From Streptomyces sulphureus DSM 40104 (GTDB taxonomy: Bacteria; Actinomycetota; Actinomycetes; Streptomycetales; Streptomycetaceae), in the NCBI RefSeq assembly GCF_000381025.1, contig NZ_KB905815.1, positions 603,789-667,788 of the forward strand: a stretch of 64,000 nucleotides of DNA, in the 5' to 3' direction. The translations under genes were made by a program, and so were the position numbers. The notes under the pieces were generated by a model. The model was not told the origin of the DNA and did no database searches. It saw nothing but the letters and a program-made list of their open reading frames with translations. Of the stretch, positions 44,860 to 53,345 are shown in pieces (position 1 is the first letter of the stretch; every line of letters begins with the position of its first letter).

Positions 44860-46137
44860 ATGGAGCCGAGCCCCGAGTGGCCGGGCGGCGGGAGGCGGCG
44901 TACGGGGGCCGCTGCCGTCGCCGCCCGCACAATCTCCCGGGCGTTCGCTGCGCTGGAGCAGTTGGCGGGCGGGCTCGCCACCTCGGTGCTCGCGCTGCTC
45001 GTGCTGCCGTGGCTTCTCCTCGGCGTCCTCACCGTTCCGTTGGGTGTCGGGGTGCTGCTCACGCCCGTCGCACTGAGTGCGGCGCACGCGTTGGCGCACA
45101 GGGAACGTGAACGGCTCGGGCGCTGGGGTCCCGAGGTCGTGGGCCCCGAACGGCCGTCGACGCAACTGCGCTTCGCCCGGGCCGATCCCGTGACGCGCCG
45201 CACGCTGCGCTGGCTCGTACGGCACGGCACGTTCGGGCTGCTGCTCGGCGCGCTGGGCGTGCTGCTGCCGCTCTTCGCCCTGCGGGACATCAGCTTTCCG
45301 CTCTGGTGGCGCCTGGCGCCCGAGGGCGTCACGAGCACGTCCATCGGGATCGGGACCGCCCGTTCCTGGGCGGACGCCGGCGCCGCCGGGCTGCTCGGGC
45401 TCTGCTGGTGCGCCGCCGTCCTGTGCCTCTCCCCCGGCATGGCCCGATTGCAGGCAGGCGCCGGCCGGCGCCTGCTGGCGGCCAGCCCGGAGGCGGACCT
45501 GTCGCTGCGGGTCGCCGAGCTCACCGCGAGCCGGGCCGCGGCGCTGGACGCACACGCCAGCGAACTGCGGCGGATCGAGCGGGCGTTGCACGACGGTGCA
45601 CAGAACCGGATGATCCGGGTCACCGTCCTGCTCGGCGCCGCCCGCCGCATGGCGGCCCGGGACCCTTCGCAAGCCGAGAGCCTGCTGGAGCAGACGCAGA
45701 CCGCCGTCGAGGACGCGCTCGCCGAACTCCGCTCCGTCTCCCGGAGCATCCTGCCGCCGGTCCTCGCCGACCGGGGACTCGAAGCGGCCCTGACGGCGCT
45801 CGCCGCCGACTGCGCGGTGCCGTGCACCGTCGAAGTCGAGGCGGCGGAGCGGTGCGCCGCCTCCGTCGAAGCGACCGCGTACTTCGTCGTCGCCGAGGCG
45901 TTGACGAACATCGCCAAGCACAGCGGGGCGCACCGCGCCGCCGTGAAGGTGAGCAGCAGCGGCGGACGACTCCGCCTCCGCATCGAGGACGACGGCCACG
46001 GCGGCGCCGAGGAGGAAGGCGGCTCCGGAATCGCCGGCATCCGTCGCCGCCTCGCCGCGCACGACGGTTCGCTCACCCTGGACAGCCCACCGGGCGGCCC
46101 GACGATGCTGGAGGTGCGCCTTCCCTGCGGGGTGTGA
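44860..46137 (+). CDS. Sensor histidine kinase (HisKA_3 type)
   Basis: A 425-residue kinase with four or more predicted helices in the first 200 residues and short loops, suggesting a membrane-embedded sensor. The phosphorylated histidine is in ERALHDGAQNRM near residue 246. The ATPase domain shows the N-box EALTNIAKHSG and DDGHGG. GGGAG lies four bases before ATG 44860. Short-loop kinases of this kind often sense through a partner ABC transporter, which fits the divergent exporter. Confidence 0.9.
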   Translation: MEPSPEWPGGGRRRTGAAAVAARTISRAFAALEQLAGGLATSVLALLVLPWLLLGVLTVPLGVGVLLTPVALSAAHALAHRERERLGRWGPEVVGPERPSTQLRFARADPVTRRTLRWLVRHGTFGLLLGALGVLLPLFALRDISFPLWWRLAPEGVTSTSIGIGTARSWADAGAAGLLGLCWCAAVLCLSPGMARLQAGAGRRLLAASPEADLSLRVAELTASRAAALDAHASELRRIERALHDGAQNRMIRVTVLLGAARRMAARDPSQAESLLEQTQTAVEDALAELRSVSRSILPPVLADRGLEAALTALAADCAVPCTVEVEAAERCAASVEATAYFVVAEALTNIAKHSGAHRAAVKVSSSGGRLRLRIEDDGHGGAEEEGGSGIAGIRRRLAAHDGSLTLDSPPGGPTMLEVRLPCGV

Positions 46138-46465
46138 GCCGCGCACCGAACGGACCGCGAGACACCGGGAGTTGCTCGGCCCTCCGAACCGGGGAGCCGT
46201 CGACCGAACCGGCCGAACGCCCGCGCGCCCCACCGCGCGTCGCGCACGTCGGGCGGAGCCCGTCTCGGCAGCCTGCTCGGCGCACACGTCGGAAGAGTCG
46301 CCGCACCGGTCCGCGAGCGACCGGCACGGCCCCCGGAAGGCGAGAGCCGCGGAGTCCGAGCAGGCCGACGGGCGGCACGCCGGCGGGCATCCCTCCCCAG
46401 CGAGGGGACGGGCCAACGGCCGTACGGGGAGTGCCGAACCGCAGACGCGAGCACGGCCCGCACCC
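46138..46465. other. Convergent intergenic region
   Basis: About 330 bp between the kinase gene and the convergent GntR gene. No gene, strong hairpin or repeat is evident to me. Confidence 0.4.
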
Positions 46466-47143
46466 TCAGCCACCCGGCTCTTCGAGCACCCCGTGGAGCA
46501 CCTCCAGCGCCCGCTCCCGGTGGGCGTCGAGTTCGGCGACGAGCCGGTCGGCGTCGTCGGACCTGACCGCTTGCACGATCCGCTCGTGGGCGTGGACGGA
46601 TTCGGCCCGCTCCTCGGGGAGGTTGTAGTACATCGCGCGGTACACCTCGGTCGCGTCCCAGAGCAGCCGGATCAGGCGGAGCACGTGGCGCTGGCCGGGC
46701 GCCTCCATGAGATGGAAGTGGAACCGGCGGTTCGCCGCGAGCTCCGTCGCCACGTCGCCGGCTTCCGCCGCGCGTGCGCACGCTGCGGCGTCGGCGTCGA
46801 TGCGGCGCAGCGCCGCGTCGTCGAGGCGCGGCAGCGCGAACCGGACGGCGCGCTCCTCGAGCACCTGGCGCAGTTCGTAGATCTCCTGCAAGTCGCCGTA
46901 CTGGAGCTCCGTCACGAAGTACCCCCGCCGGGGCCGGTAGGTCACCTGGCCCTCCTGCTCCAGGACCCGCAGGGCCTCGCGGACCGGTGCGACGCTGAGC
47001 CCGGTCCGTGAGGCGACGTCCTCCTGGTTCACCCGCTGCCCGGGCCGGAGCGTGCTGGAGACCATGAGGCGGCGCAGCGCGTCGACGGCGTGCTGCTGTG
47101 CCGTGGCAGGCGCGGAGAGTTGGGGATCGTTCACCGCCGGCAT
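46466..47143 (-). CDS. GntR-family regulator with FCD domain (glutarate module)
   Basis: The protein has 225 residues. The winged helix (about residues 15-80) includes GLSVAPVREALRVLEQEG and RPRRGYFVTEL; the FCD domain has the expected NRRFHFHLMEAPG helix with metal/ligand histidines. It lies 49 bp downstream of the acyl-CoA dehydrogenase gene on the same strand, so they are probably co-transcribed. It likely represses this unit and the divergent CoA transferase, with glutarate or its CoA ester as effector by context. Confidence 0.85.
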   Translation of the reverse strand: MPAVNDPQLSAPATAQQHAVDALRRLMVSSTLRPGQRVNQEDVASRTGLSVAPVREALRVLEQEGQVTYRPRRGYFVTELQYGDLQEIYELRQVLEERAVRFALPRLDDAALRRIDADAAACARAAEAGDVATELAANRRFHFHLMEAPGQRHVLRLIRLLWDATEVYRAMYYNLPEERAESVHAHERIVQAVRSDDADRLVAELDAHRERALEVLHGVLEEPGG

Positions 47144-47192
47144 GACCCCTCGCGCCTCGGAAGCCGGTGGGCACCGGCCGGACGGTGCCTGC

Positions 47193-48383
47193 TCACCGGA
47201 ACGCCTGGATACCGGTGAGCGCCCCGCCCACGACGAGCGCGTGGACGTCCGCCGTGCCCTCGTAAGTGACCACCGACTCCAGGTTGTTCATGTGCCGGAT
47301 GACGGGGTACTCCAGCGAGATGCCGTTCGCGCCGAGCACCTGGCGCGCGGTGCGGGCGACGTCCAGCGCGGCGTTCACGTTGGCCAGCTTGCCCATGCTG
47401 ATCTGTTCGGGGCGCAGCCGTTCCTCGTCCTTGAGCCGGCCCAGGTGCAGTGCGAGCAGCGTCGCGCGGTTGACCTCCAGCGCCATGGCCGCGAGCTTCT
47501 GCTGCTGGATCTGCGTCCCGGCGATCGGCTTTCCGAAGGCGGTGCGCTCCATGCTGTAGTCGAGCGCCGCCTCGAAGCAGGCGCGGGCAGCACCGGCCGC
47601 GCCCCAGACGATCCCGTACCGGGCCTCGTTGAGGCAGGAGAGCGGGCCGCGCAGGGAGGTGGCCTCGGGCAGCACGGCGTCCGCGGGCAGGCGCACGTCC
47701 TCCAGGACGAGTTCGGCCGTGACGGAGGCCCGGAGCGACAGCTTCTTGCGGATCTCGTGCGCGGAGAACCCGGGGGTGCCGCGGGGGACGAGGAAGCCGC
47801 GCGGCCCCTGGTCGGTGACGGCCCACACCACCGCGACGTCGGCGAGGGAGCCGTTGGTGATCCACATCTTCCGGCCGTTGAGGACCCAGTCGGAACCGTC
47901 CCGCCGCGCGCGGGTGCGCATGGCCCCGGGGTCGGACCCGGCGTCTGGCTCGGTGAGGCCGAAGCAGCCGACGGTCTCGCCCGCCGCCATCCCCGGCAGC
48001 CAGTGCTCCTTCTGCTCCTGGGAGCCCCACCGCCGGATCGCGTACATCGCGAGGGAGCCTTGGACGGAGACGAGGCTGCGGACGCCGCTGTCGCCCGCCT
48101 CCAGCTCGAGGCAGGCGAGACCGTACGCGGTGGCACTCGCGCCGGCGCAGCCGTACCCCTCCAGGTGCATGCCGAGGACTCCCAATCCGCCGAGCTGCGC
48201 AGGGAGTTCGCGAGGGATGCGGGCTTCCTCGTACCAGTCGCCCACGTACGGGGTGACGTGGTCCTCGACGAAGGAGCGCACCGTGTCCCGGATCTCGCGC
48301 TCCTCGTCGGAGAGTTGGTGGTCGATGTCCAGGAAGTCCCCGGGCCGTGGCCCGCTGTGGGGCTTGCCACCCTGTCGCGTCAT
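47193..48383 (-). CDS. gcdH: Acyl-CoA dehydrogenase, glutaryl-CoA dehydrogenase-like
   Basis: A 396-residue flavoenzyme with the acyl-CoA dehydrogenase fold. FGLTEPDAGSDPGAM binds FAD and substrate, and the catalytic glutamate is in VTYEGTADVHALVVG, close to the TYEGTxDIHxL form of glutaryl-CoA dehydrogenases. The reaction would oxidise and decarboxylate glutaryl-CoA to crotonyl-CoA. ATG 48383 has GGGAGG nine bases upstream and was chosen over TTG 48404. The divergent CoA transferase supports the glutarate assignment. Confidence 0.82.
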   Translation of the reverse strand: MTRQGGKPHSGPRPGDFLDIDHQLSDEEREIRDTVRSFVEDHVTPYVGDWYEEARIPRELPAQLGGLGVLGMHLEGYGCAGASATAYGLACLELEAGDSGVRSLVSVQGSLAMYAIRRWGSQEQKEHWLPGMAAGETVGCFGLTEPDAGSDPGAMRTRARRDGSDWVLNGRKMWITNGSLADVAVVWAVTDQGPRGFLVPRGTPGFSAHEIRKKLSLRASVTAELVLEDVRLPADAVLPEATSLRGPLSCLNEARYGIVWGAAGAARACFEAALDYSMERTAFGKPIAGTQIQQQKLAAMALEVNRATLLALHLGRLKDEERLRPEQISMGKLANVNAALDVARTARQVLGANGISLEYPVIRHMNNLESVVTYEGTADVHALVVGGALTGIQAFR

Positions 48384-48469
48384 GGTTTCCGCCTCCCTTG
48401 GCAAGAAATCCTCGAAAATCTAGGGTAGGTAACCACAGACTCGACTCCCCCTCAACGGAGAGCCGCTCC
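48384..48469. promoter_or_regulatory. Divergent gcdH/CoA-transferase promoter
   Basis: The 86-bp region has an AT-rich core around 48404-48433. It must hold both promoters and probably the GntR site, but I do not see a clean inverted repeat. Confidence 0.4.
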
Positions 48470-49600
48470 ATGACCGCAGCCCTGGAAGACCTCCGCATCG
48501 TCGACTTCTCCCGCGTGCTCGCCGGGCCGTTCGCGACGATGGTCCTGGCGGACCTCGGGGCGACGGTGACCAAGGTCGAGCGTCCGGGGACGGGCGACGA
48601 GACCAGGGCGTGGGGCCCGCCCTACGACGAGACCGGTCAGGCCACGTACTTCCAGGCGGCCAACCGCAACAAGGACAGCGTCGTCCTCGACCTCCGCAGC
48701 GACGAAGGACGGGCCGAGGCGCGGCGGTTGGTGTCCGGCGCCGACGTCGTCGTGGAGAACTTCCGCCCCGGCGTCATGGACCGCCTCGGTCTCGGTTACG
48801 ATGCCGTGCGCGCCGGGTCGCCCGGCGTCGTCTACTGCTCCCTCACCGGCTTCGGTGCGGGCCCCGGCGCCGCACTCCCCGGGTACGACCTGCTGATCCA
48901 GGCGGTGGGCGGACTGATGAGCATCACGGGCGAACCCGAGGGCGAGCCGCAGAAGGCGGGGGTCGCCCTCGTCGACGTGCTCAGCGGACTCTTCGCCGCC
49001 GTCGGGGTGTTGACGGCGCTGCGCCACCGCGCGCGCACGGGCGAGGGCCAGCGCGTCGAGGTGGACCTCCTCTCCTCGCTGCTCGCGGCGCTCGCCAACC
49101 AGGGCTCCGCCTACGCCGCGGCGGGACACGTCGCCGGCCGCATGGGCAACGCGCACCCGAGCATCGCACCGTACGAGCCGCTGCCCACGGCCGAGGGCGA
49201 GCTGGTGCTTGCGGTCGGCAACACTCGCCAATTCCGCTCCCTCGCTGCGGTGTTGGGCCGCCCCGAGCTCGCCGACGACCCGCGCTTCGCCGACAACGAC
49301 CTCCGCGTGAGCCACCGGGACGAGCTGCGGAGCCTCCTCGTGGACGCCCTCGCCGGCCGCCCGGCCGCCGCATGGATACGCGAGCTGGAGGACGCCGGCG
49401 TGCCGGCCGGACGGGTCAACGACATCGCCGGAGCCTTCGCTCTCGCCGAGTCCCTCGGCCTCGCCCCGATCGTCGAAGTACCCCGCGCCGACGGGACGTC
49501 GGTACGGAGCGTCCGCAACCCGATCCGCCTTTCCGCGACCCCGGCCACCTACCGCTCGGCACCGCCGGAGCTGGGCGGCGCAGGGGCGCCCGTTTGCTGA
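48470..49600 (+). CDS. Class III CoA transferase (CaiB/BaiF), probable glutarate CoA transferase
   Basis: These 376 residues have the class III fold. The N-terminal RIVDFSRVLAGPFATMVLADLGA, read in pieces, is typical, and the catalytic aspartate is D169 in GVALVDVLSG, the same number as in formyl-CoA transferase. It would transfer CoA from a donor such as succinyl-CoA to a dicarboxylate. Opposite glutaryl-CoA dehydrogenase, glutarate is the likely acceptor (SugC/GcdG-like). ATG 48470 follows GGAGAG. Confidence 0.84.
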   Translation: MTAALEDLRIVDFSRVLAGPFATMVLADLGATVTKVERPGTGDETRAWGPPYDETGQATYFQAANRNKDSVVLDLRSDEGRAEARRLVSGADVVVENFRPGVMDRLGLGYDAVRAGSPGVVYCSLTGFGAGPGAALPGYDLLIQAVGGLMSITGEPEGEPQKAGVALVDVLSGLFAAVGVLTALRHRARTGEGQRVEVDLLSSLLAALANQGSAYAAAGHVAGRMGNAHPSIAPYEPLPTAEGELVLAVGNTRQFRSLAAVLGRPELADDPRFADNDLRVSHRDELRSLLVDALAGRPAAAWIRELEDAGVPAGRVNDIAGAFALAESLGLAPIVEVPRADGTSVRSVRNPIRLSATPATYRSAPPELGGAGAPVC

Positions 49601-49857
49601 CGAGGCGGCAGAGGGCGCTCGGTCCCCACAGGACGCGTCGGGGCGTCGAGCTTGCCAGCACGACAACGGGAACAGCTCCGGTCAGGGTGCAGCTCTCGAG
49701 GTCTCCGGCGGACTCAGGCGGTCCCACGAGTGGTCCTCGGGCCGGGACAGACGCGGGGGTACGGCGCGTGGGCGGACTGGTTGGGTGCGCCGCGGCATAC
49801 GTTCGCATCGTGTTCGGTGCGGTCATTGCGCAAAGGCGGGACTATCGGGAGACGTAG

Positions 49858-50142
49858 CAGATCTTCCGTCCGGGCTCTGATCCCACGAAGCCGGATGTGA
49901 AGTTCTTCGAGCACGTCATCGAGGCCACGCCCGCCGCAGCGGACGAGATCCTGTACGTAGGTGACCGGTTGGACAACGACATCCGGCCCGCGGCCGAGGC
50001 AGAGATGCTGACTGCGCTGGTTCGCCGAGGCCCGTGGGGGACGATTCAGCAGCACGACCCGGAAGCCGACACGGTCGCGACGATGCGGATCGACTCGCTG
50101 GCTGAGCTTCCAGAGCGTGTGGCGGCGTGCAATGCGCGCTGA
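49858..50142 (+). pseudogene. C-terminal fragment of a HAD-family hydrolase
   Basis: The frame from 49858 (after an in-frame TAG) shows TKPDVKFFEHVIE and then ILYVGDRLDNDIRPA and RRGPWG, which are motif III (lysine) and motif IV of HAD phosphatases. The N-terminal part with the catalytic DxD is missing. A GTG at 49897 could start an 81-codon product, but without the nucleophile it would be inactive. The region is therefore a remnant. Confidence 0.65.
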
Positions 50143-50309
50143 CGGTGGTTGCCCAGGCGCGGAGGCGGCGGCCAAGTCGCGCATTCGGCTTCCACGGCGT
50201 CGAGCCAAGCCCACATAGCCGAGGAGCCGTTTGCCCGGTTGTCTCCGCAAGCGGTGGCGCCGAGGTGCGACTTGGACCCGAAAATCGAACGCATGATTGA
50301 ATCGCAACC

Positions 50310-50531
50310 ATGGTCTCCGCACGATTCCCCCCAGACCTCATCGAGTTGCAACGCGCCCACAACCGCACCTACGAAGCGCTGGCCGACCACCCCGAGGACG
50401 CTGCGGCCCTGCGCCGTCGGCTGCTGCGGCTCTCCAGCCGGCTGTTCTGGCATCCTTACTTCGACTCGCCGGGAGGGGCCGCGCGTCCGGAGCTGCGCCG
50501 GCGGGCCCGGGAGGGGCCCGCCGGAGCGTGA
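50310..50531 (+). CDS. Small conserved-looking hypothetical protein
   Basis: A 73-residue soluble protein. The middle, LRRRLLRLSSRLFWHPYFDSP, has an amphipathic basic helix followed by a Trp-His-Pro motif. The pattern resembles small Streptomyces proteins of unknown function, as far as I recall. It has no recognisable ribosome-binding site and faces a convergent ABC permease gene. Function unknown. Confidence 0.55.
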   Translation: MVSARFPPDLIELQRAHNRTYEALADHPEDAAALRRRLLRLSSRLFWHPYFDSPGGAARPELRRRAREGPAGA

Positions 50532-50554
50532 GCGGTCGTCGGCAGGTGTTGCCG

Positions 50555-51574
50555 TCAGGCGGCCGTGCGTACCTCGGGTCGCGTGCTTGCGGTGCGGTGC
50601 CTGAGGAGGCGGAAGGCGGCCAGGGCGAAGAGCGCGGCGACGGCGAGGAGGAGGGCGGTCGAGACGAGTTGGAGCGGCCAGAAGTGCGACGCCGGGTGGT
50701 AGTCGTGGTAGAAGCCGACGGCGTCGAGCTTGTCGTAGGCGGCACGGCAGGGCGCGACGTCGTAGATCTGCCCGCAGCCGGAGACGAACTCGTGGCGCCC
50801 GCCCGAGGAGTCGACGACGCCCTGGTCGACGTTGATCCCGGCGCCCGGGAGGAACTCGGCGGGGCTGCTGTTCCGTGTCACCGACGGCCACAGGTGGGGC
50901 GTGACGAGGTGGAGGCCGCCCCACAGCAGCAGGAGCCCGAGCGGAGCGGTGCCGAGCGCGGCGAGGGAGCGGCGCCAGAGCAGCCCGACGAGCGCGCCGA
51001 AGGCGAGCCCGGCGAGGGCCAGCGCGACGACGACGGGACCGTTGGCGTAGTAAGTCGCCGTGCTGTACCACGACTTGGCGGAGCCGATGCGGCCCTGCCC
51101 TGTCGACCAGGCGAGACGGTGGAAGACGGCGAGCAGTCCGGTGCCGGCGGCGACAGCGGCGGCCGGCAGTGCGAGCTTCGCCGCGAGCCACCGCGAGGGC
51201 GAAACGCCCAGTGTCCAGGCGAGCCTGGCGGTGCCGCTCTCCAACTCCCGCCCCACGAGGGAGGAACCCGCCCAGGCGGCGACGACGGCGGGGACGGCGA
51301 GAAGGGCGAGGGTGGTGTAGGTGTACGCGTCCCGGTAGAGGATGATCGCGTCCTGATCGTAGGCGCACCGCTGCGAGGTGCAGGCTTCGTAATCCGCCCA
51401 TGCCGAGGCCGAGGCGTCGGCGAGCGGACCGCCGACTGCCCACAGCAGCGCCGACATCACGAGGACGAACGCCACCCACAGGATGAGCGCGGGACGGTGC
51501 AGGCGCACCAGGAGGCCGGACAGCGCGAGGAGTTCGGACCGCCCGTGCGGTGCGGTGGGGGTGAGGGTGGTCAT
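50555..51574 (-). CDS. ABC transporter permease, ABC-2 type
   Basis: This 339-residue membrane protein has about six helices. The first helix spans residues 28-55, and an extracytoplasmic loop contains paired cysteines (about residues 65-75). Later loops include an acidic segment before the last helix. It overlaps the ATPase gene by ATGA. In YtrA-regulated operons such pairs are exporters, often linked to cell-wall stress or antibiotic exposure. The frame continues upstream through the ATPase gene but only as a shadow. Confidence 0.83.
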   Translation of the reverse strand: MTTLTPTAPHGRSELLALSGLLVRLHRPALILWVAFVLVMSALLWAVGGPLADASASAWADYEACTSQRCAYDQDAIILYRDAYTYTTLALLAVPAVVAAWAGSSLVGRELESGTARLAWTLGVSPSRWLAAKLALPAAAVAAGTGLLAVFHRLAWSTGQGRIGSAKSWYSTATYYANGPVVVALALAGLAFGALVGLLWRRSLAALGTAPLGLLLLWGGLHLVTPHLWPSVTRNSSPAEFLPGAGINVDQGVVDSSGGRHEFVSGCGQIYDVAPCRAAYDKLDAVGFYHDYHPASHFWPLQLVSTALLLAVAALFALAAFRLLRHRTASTRPEVRTAA

Positions 51575-52467
51575 ACGGCTGCTTCCTGGGTCTCGGCCGG
51601 AGCGGACGGGGCGGGGGTCTGCGGGGCGCGCAGGTAGGCGAGGACGAGCTCTTCCAGCGAGGGCTGTTCGGAGCGCCAGCCCTCGGGCACGGGGGCTTCG
51701 GCGCGGAGGAGCGCGGTGAGTTGGCGGCCCGTCCTGCGGGACTCGACGACCGTGTGCGGGTCCGGCTGGTCCGCGGCGTCCGCGGGGCCGATCGCGACGG
51801 TGTGCGACTGGAGCAGGTCGTCCGTGCCGCCGTCGAGCCGGACGCTTCCGTCGCGCAGGAGCAGCAGGTGGTCGCAGACGTCGTCGAGCTCGGCGACGAC
51901 GTGCGAGGACATCACGACGGTGGTGCCGTGCTCGGCAGCCCGGGTCATCAGGAGGCCCATCAGCTCGTGGCGGGCGAGCGGGTCGAGGTCGGCCATCGGC
52001 TCGTCGAGCAGGAGGAGTTCGGGCCGTTTGGCGAGCGCGAGGGCGAGGGCGACGCGGGTGCGCTGCCCGCCCGAGAGGGAGCGGACGCGACTGCGGGGGT
52101 CGAGGTCGCCGCCGGCGACGATCTGCTCGGCGGCGTCCGCGTCCCAGCGTGCGGGGTTGAGCCCGGCGCCGGTGCGGAGCGTCTCCGCGACGGTGAGCTG
52201 CGGGTAGAGCGGCTTGTCCTGGGCCACGTACCCGACGCGGGCACGTACGGCACCCGGTTGCTCGCCGAGCGCGTGGAGCGCGCCCTCGGTCGGCGCCTCC
52301 AGCCCCGCGGCGAGCGAGAGGAGCGTCGACTTGCCCGCGCCGTTCGGGCCGACGACGGCGCACACGCACCCGGCAGGCAGACGGAAGGTGCAGTCCCGCA
52401 GCCCCCAGGTGCCGCGCCGGCCGAACTTCTTTCCGAGTTCGACCGCTTCCATAGCGGTGTTGGTCAT
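51571..52467 (-). CDS. ABC transporter ATP-binding protein
   Basis: A 298-residue ATPase with Walker A GPNGAGKST, signature LSGGQRTR, Walker B LLLLDEPMADLD and H-loop SSHVV. A C-terminal extension (about residues 215-298) contains PSLEELVLAYLR, typical of ABC-2 exporters. It overlaps both the regulator upstream and the permease downstream by ATGA, so all three form one operon. Confidence 0.9.
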   Translation of the reverse strand: MTNTAMEAVELGKKFGRRGTWGLRDCTFRLPAGCVCAVVGPNGAGKSTLLSLAAGLEAPTEGALHALGEQPGAVRARVGYVAQDKPLYPQLTVAETLRTGAGLNPARWDADAAEQIVAGGDLDPRSRVRSLSGGQRTRVALALALAKRPELLLLDEPMADLDPLARHELMGLLMTRAAEHGTTVVMSSHVVAELDDVCDHLLLLRDGSVRLDGGTDDLLQSHTVAIGPADAADQPDPHTVVESRRTGRQLTALLRAEAPVPEGWRSEQPSLEELVLAYLRAPQTPAPSAPAETQEAAV

Positions 52468-52859
52468 CCTTGTTGCCTTTCGGAGTTCTCGAAGTGCTCG
52501 TCCAGTACGGCGGTGAAGAGCGCCGCCACGTCGTCCCTGTGGAGCCCGGCCGTTCGGGCGCGTACGGCCCAGTCGGCGAGTTCTGCCCGCAGCGGGGACT
52601 CGGCGGGGGCGGTGCCGAGCACTTTGCGCACGAAGGTGCCGAGGCCGCGGCGGGCCTCGACGAGCCCCTCGCGCTCCAGTTCGCGGTACGCCTTCAGGAC
52701 CGTGTTCGGGTTGACGGCCGTCGCCTGGACGACCTCGCGGGCCGTGGGCAACTTGTCGCCGGGTTGCAGCAGGCCCATGCGGAGCGCCTGCTTGGTCTGC
52801 TGGACGATCTGCACGTAGGTGGCGACGCCACTGCGCCGGTCGATGCGGTACTCGACCAC
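52464..52859 (-). CDS. GntR-family regulator, YtrA subfamily
   Basis: The protein has 131 residues: a winged helix (about residues 10-75, with LPTAREVVQATAVNPNTVLKAY) and the short YtrA-type helical tail rather than an effector domain. I chose GTG 52859, which gives the family-typical opening VEYRIDRRSG and has GGGTGG eight bases upstream; GTG 52871 is possible. It heads the ABC operon, and the operator at 52873-52896 abuts its start, indicating autorepression. Confidence 0.88.
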   Translation of the reverse strand: MVEYRIDRRSGVATYVQIVQQTKQALRMGLLQPGDKLPTAREVVQATAVNPNTVLKAYRELEREGLVEARRGLGTFVRKVLGTAPAESPLRAELADWAVRARTAGLHRDDVAALFTAVLDEHFENSERQQG

Positions 52860-52872
52860 TCGGACAACCACC

Positions 52873-52896
52873 CTTTCACTAATTGAGTAGTGAAAG
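52873..52896. promoter_or_regulatory. YtrA-type operator
   Basis: CTTTCACTA-N6-TAGTGAAAG is a perfect inverted repeat with nine bases per arm and an AT-rich core, 14 bp before the chosen start of the YtrA-family regulator. YtrA proteins bind such sites at their own promoters. Confidence 0.75.
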
Positions 52897-53345
52897 AGTG
52901 GTGGCAGGTGGGGTGAGTTGTCAACTGCGGCGACCGGCGGGGAACTCGGCGAATGGGACGGTCAACCCGGCGAGCGCGGCGTGTGGTTGGGCGTCGGCGG
53001 GTGTGTTGCGGCTTCCGGGGCTGTCGACGCGGGACCGTCCGCGGTGCGTCGGGGCACGTCCTGCCGTCCGCGGCGGCCGCCGGTCCCCGGCTTGCACGCC
53101 CGCAGTCCGGGCACGAGCATGACAGTTCGCACCGGCACCCGCGGATGCCGCCCGTCCACGGGACGCCGCACGAACGGCGGGAACGAGCCGTAGCCCCCGA
53201 CCCCGACACCCATCCGGAACCAACGCCCAGGAATAACCGACCACTTCACCCGCACCCCGAACCACCGGGGAGTGGCTCGCGTCTCATCCCACGCCTGAGA
53301 CGGGGCGGAGTCGGGCGACAGGCGCGGAGCGGAGACCCTTGGACC
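52897..53345. promoter_or_regulatory. Divergent intergenic region (ABC operon / two-HTH regulator)
   Basis: About 450 bp without a convincing gene. Besides the YtrA operator it has an inverted repeat CGTCTCA-N9-TGAGACG at 53280-53302, 43 bp before the regulator start, which may be an operator for that gene. Confidence 0.5.

Noticed and set aside
50143..50309. AT-rich patch before the 73-residue protein as a possible tRNA or small RNA.
   Set aside because: No cloverleaf or strong hairpin was visible on inspection.
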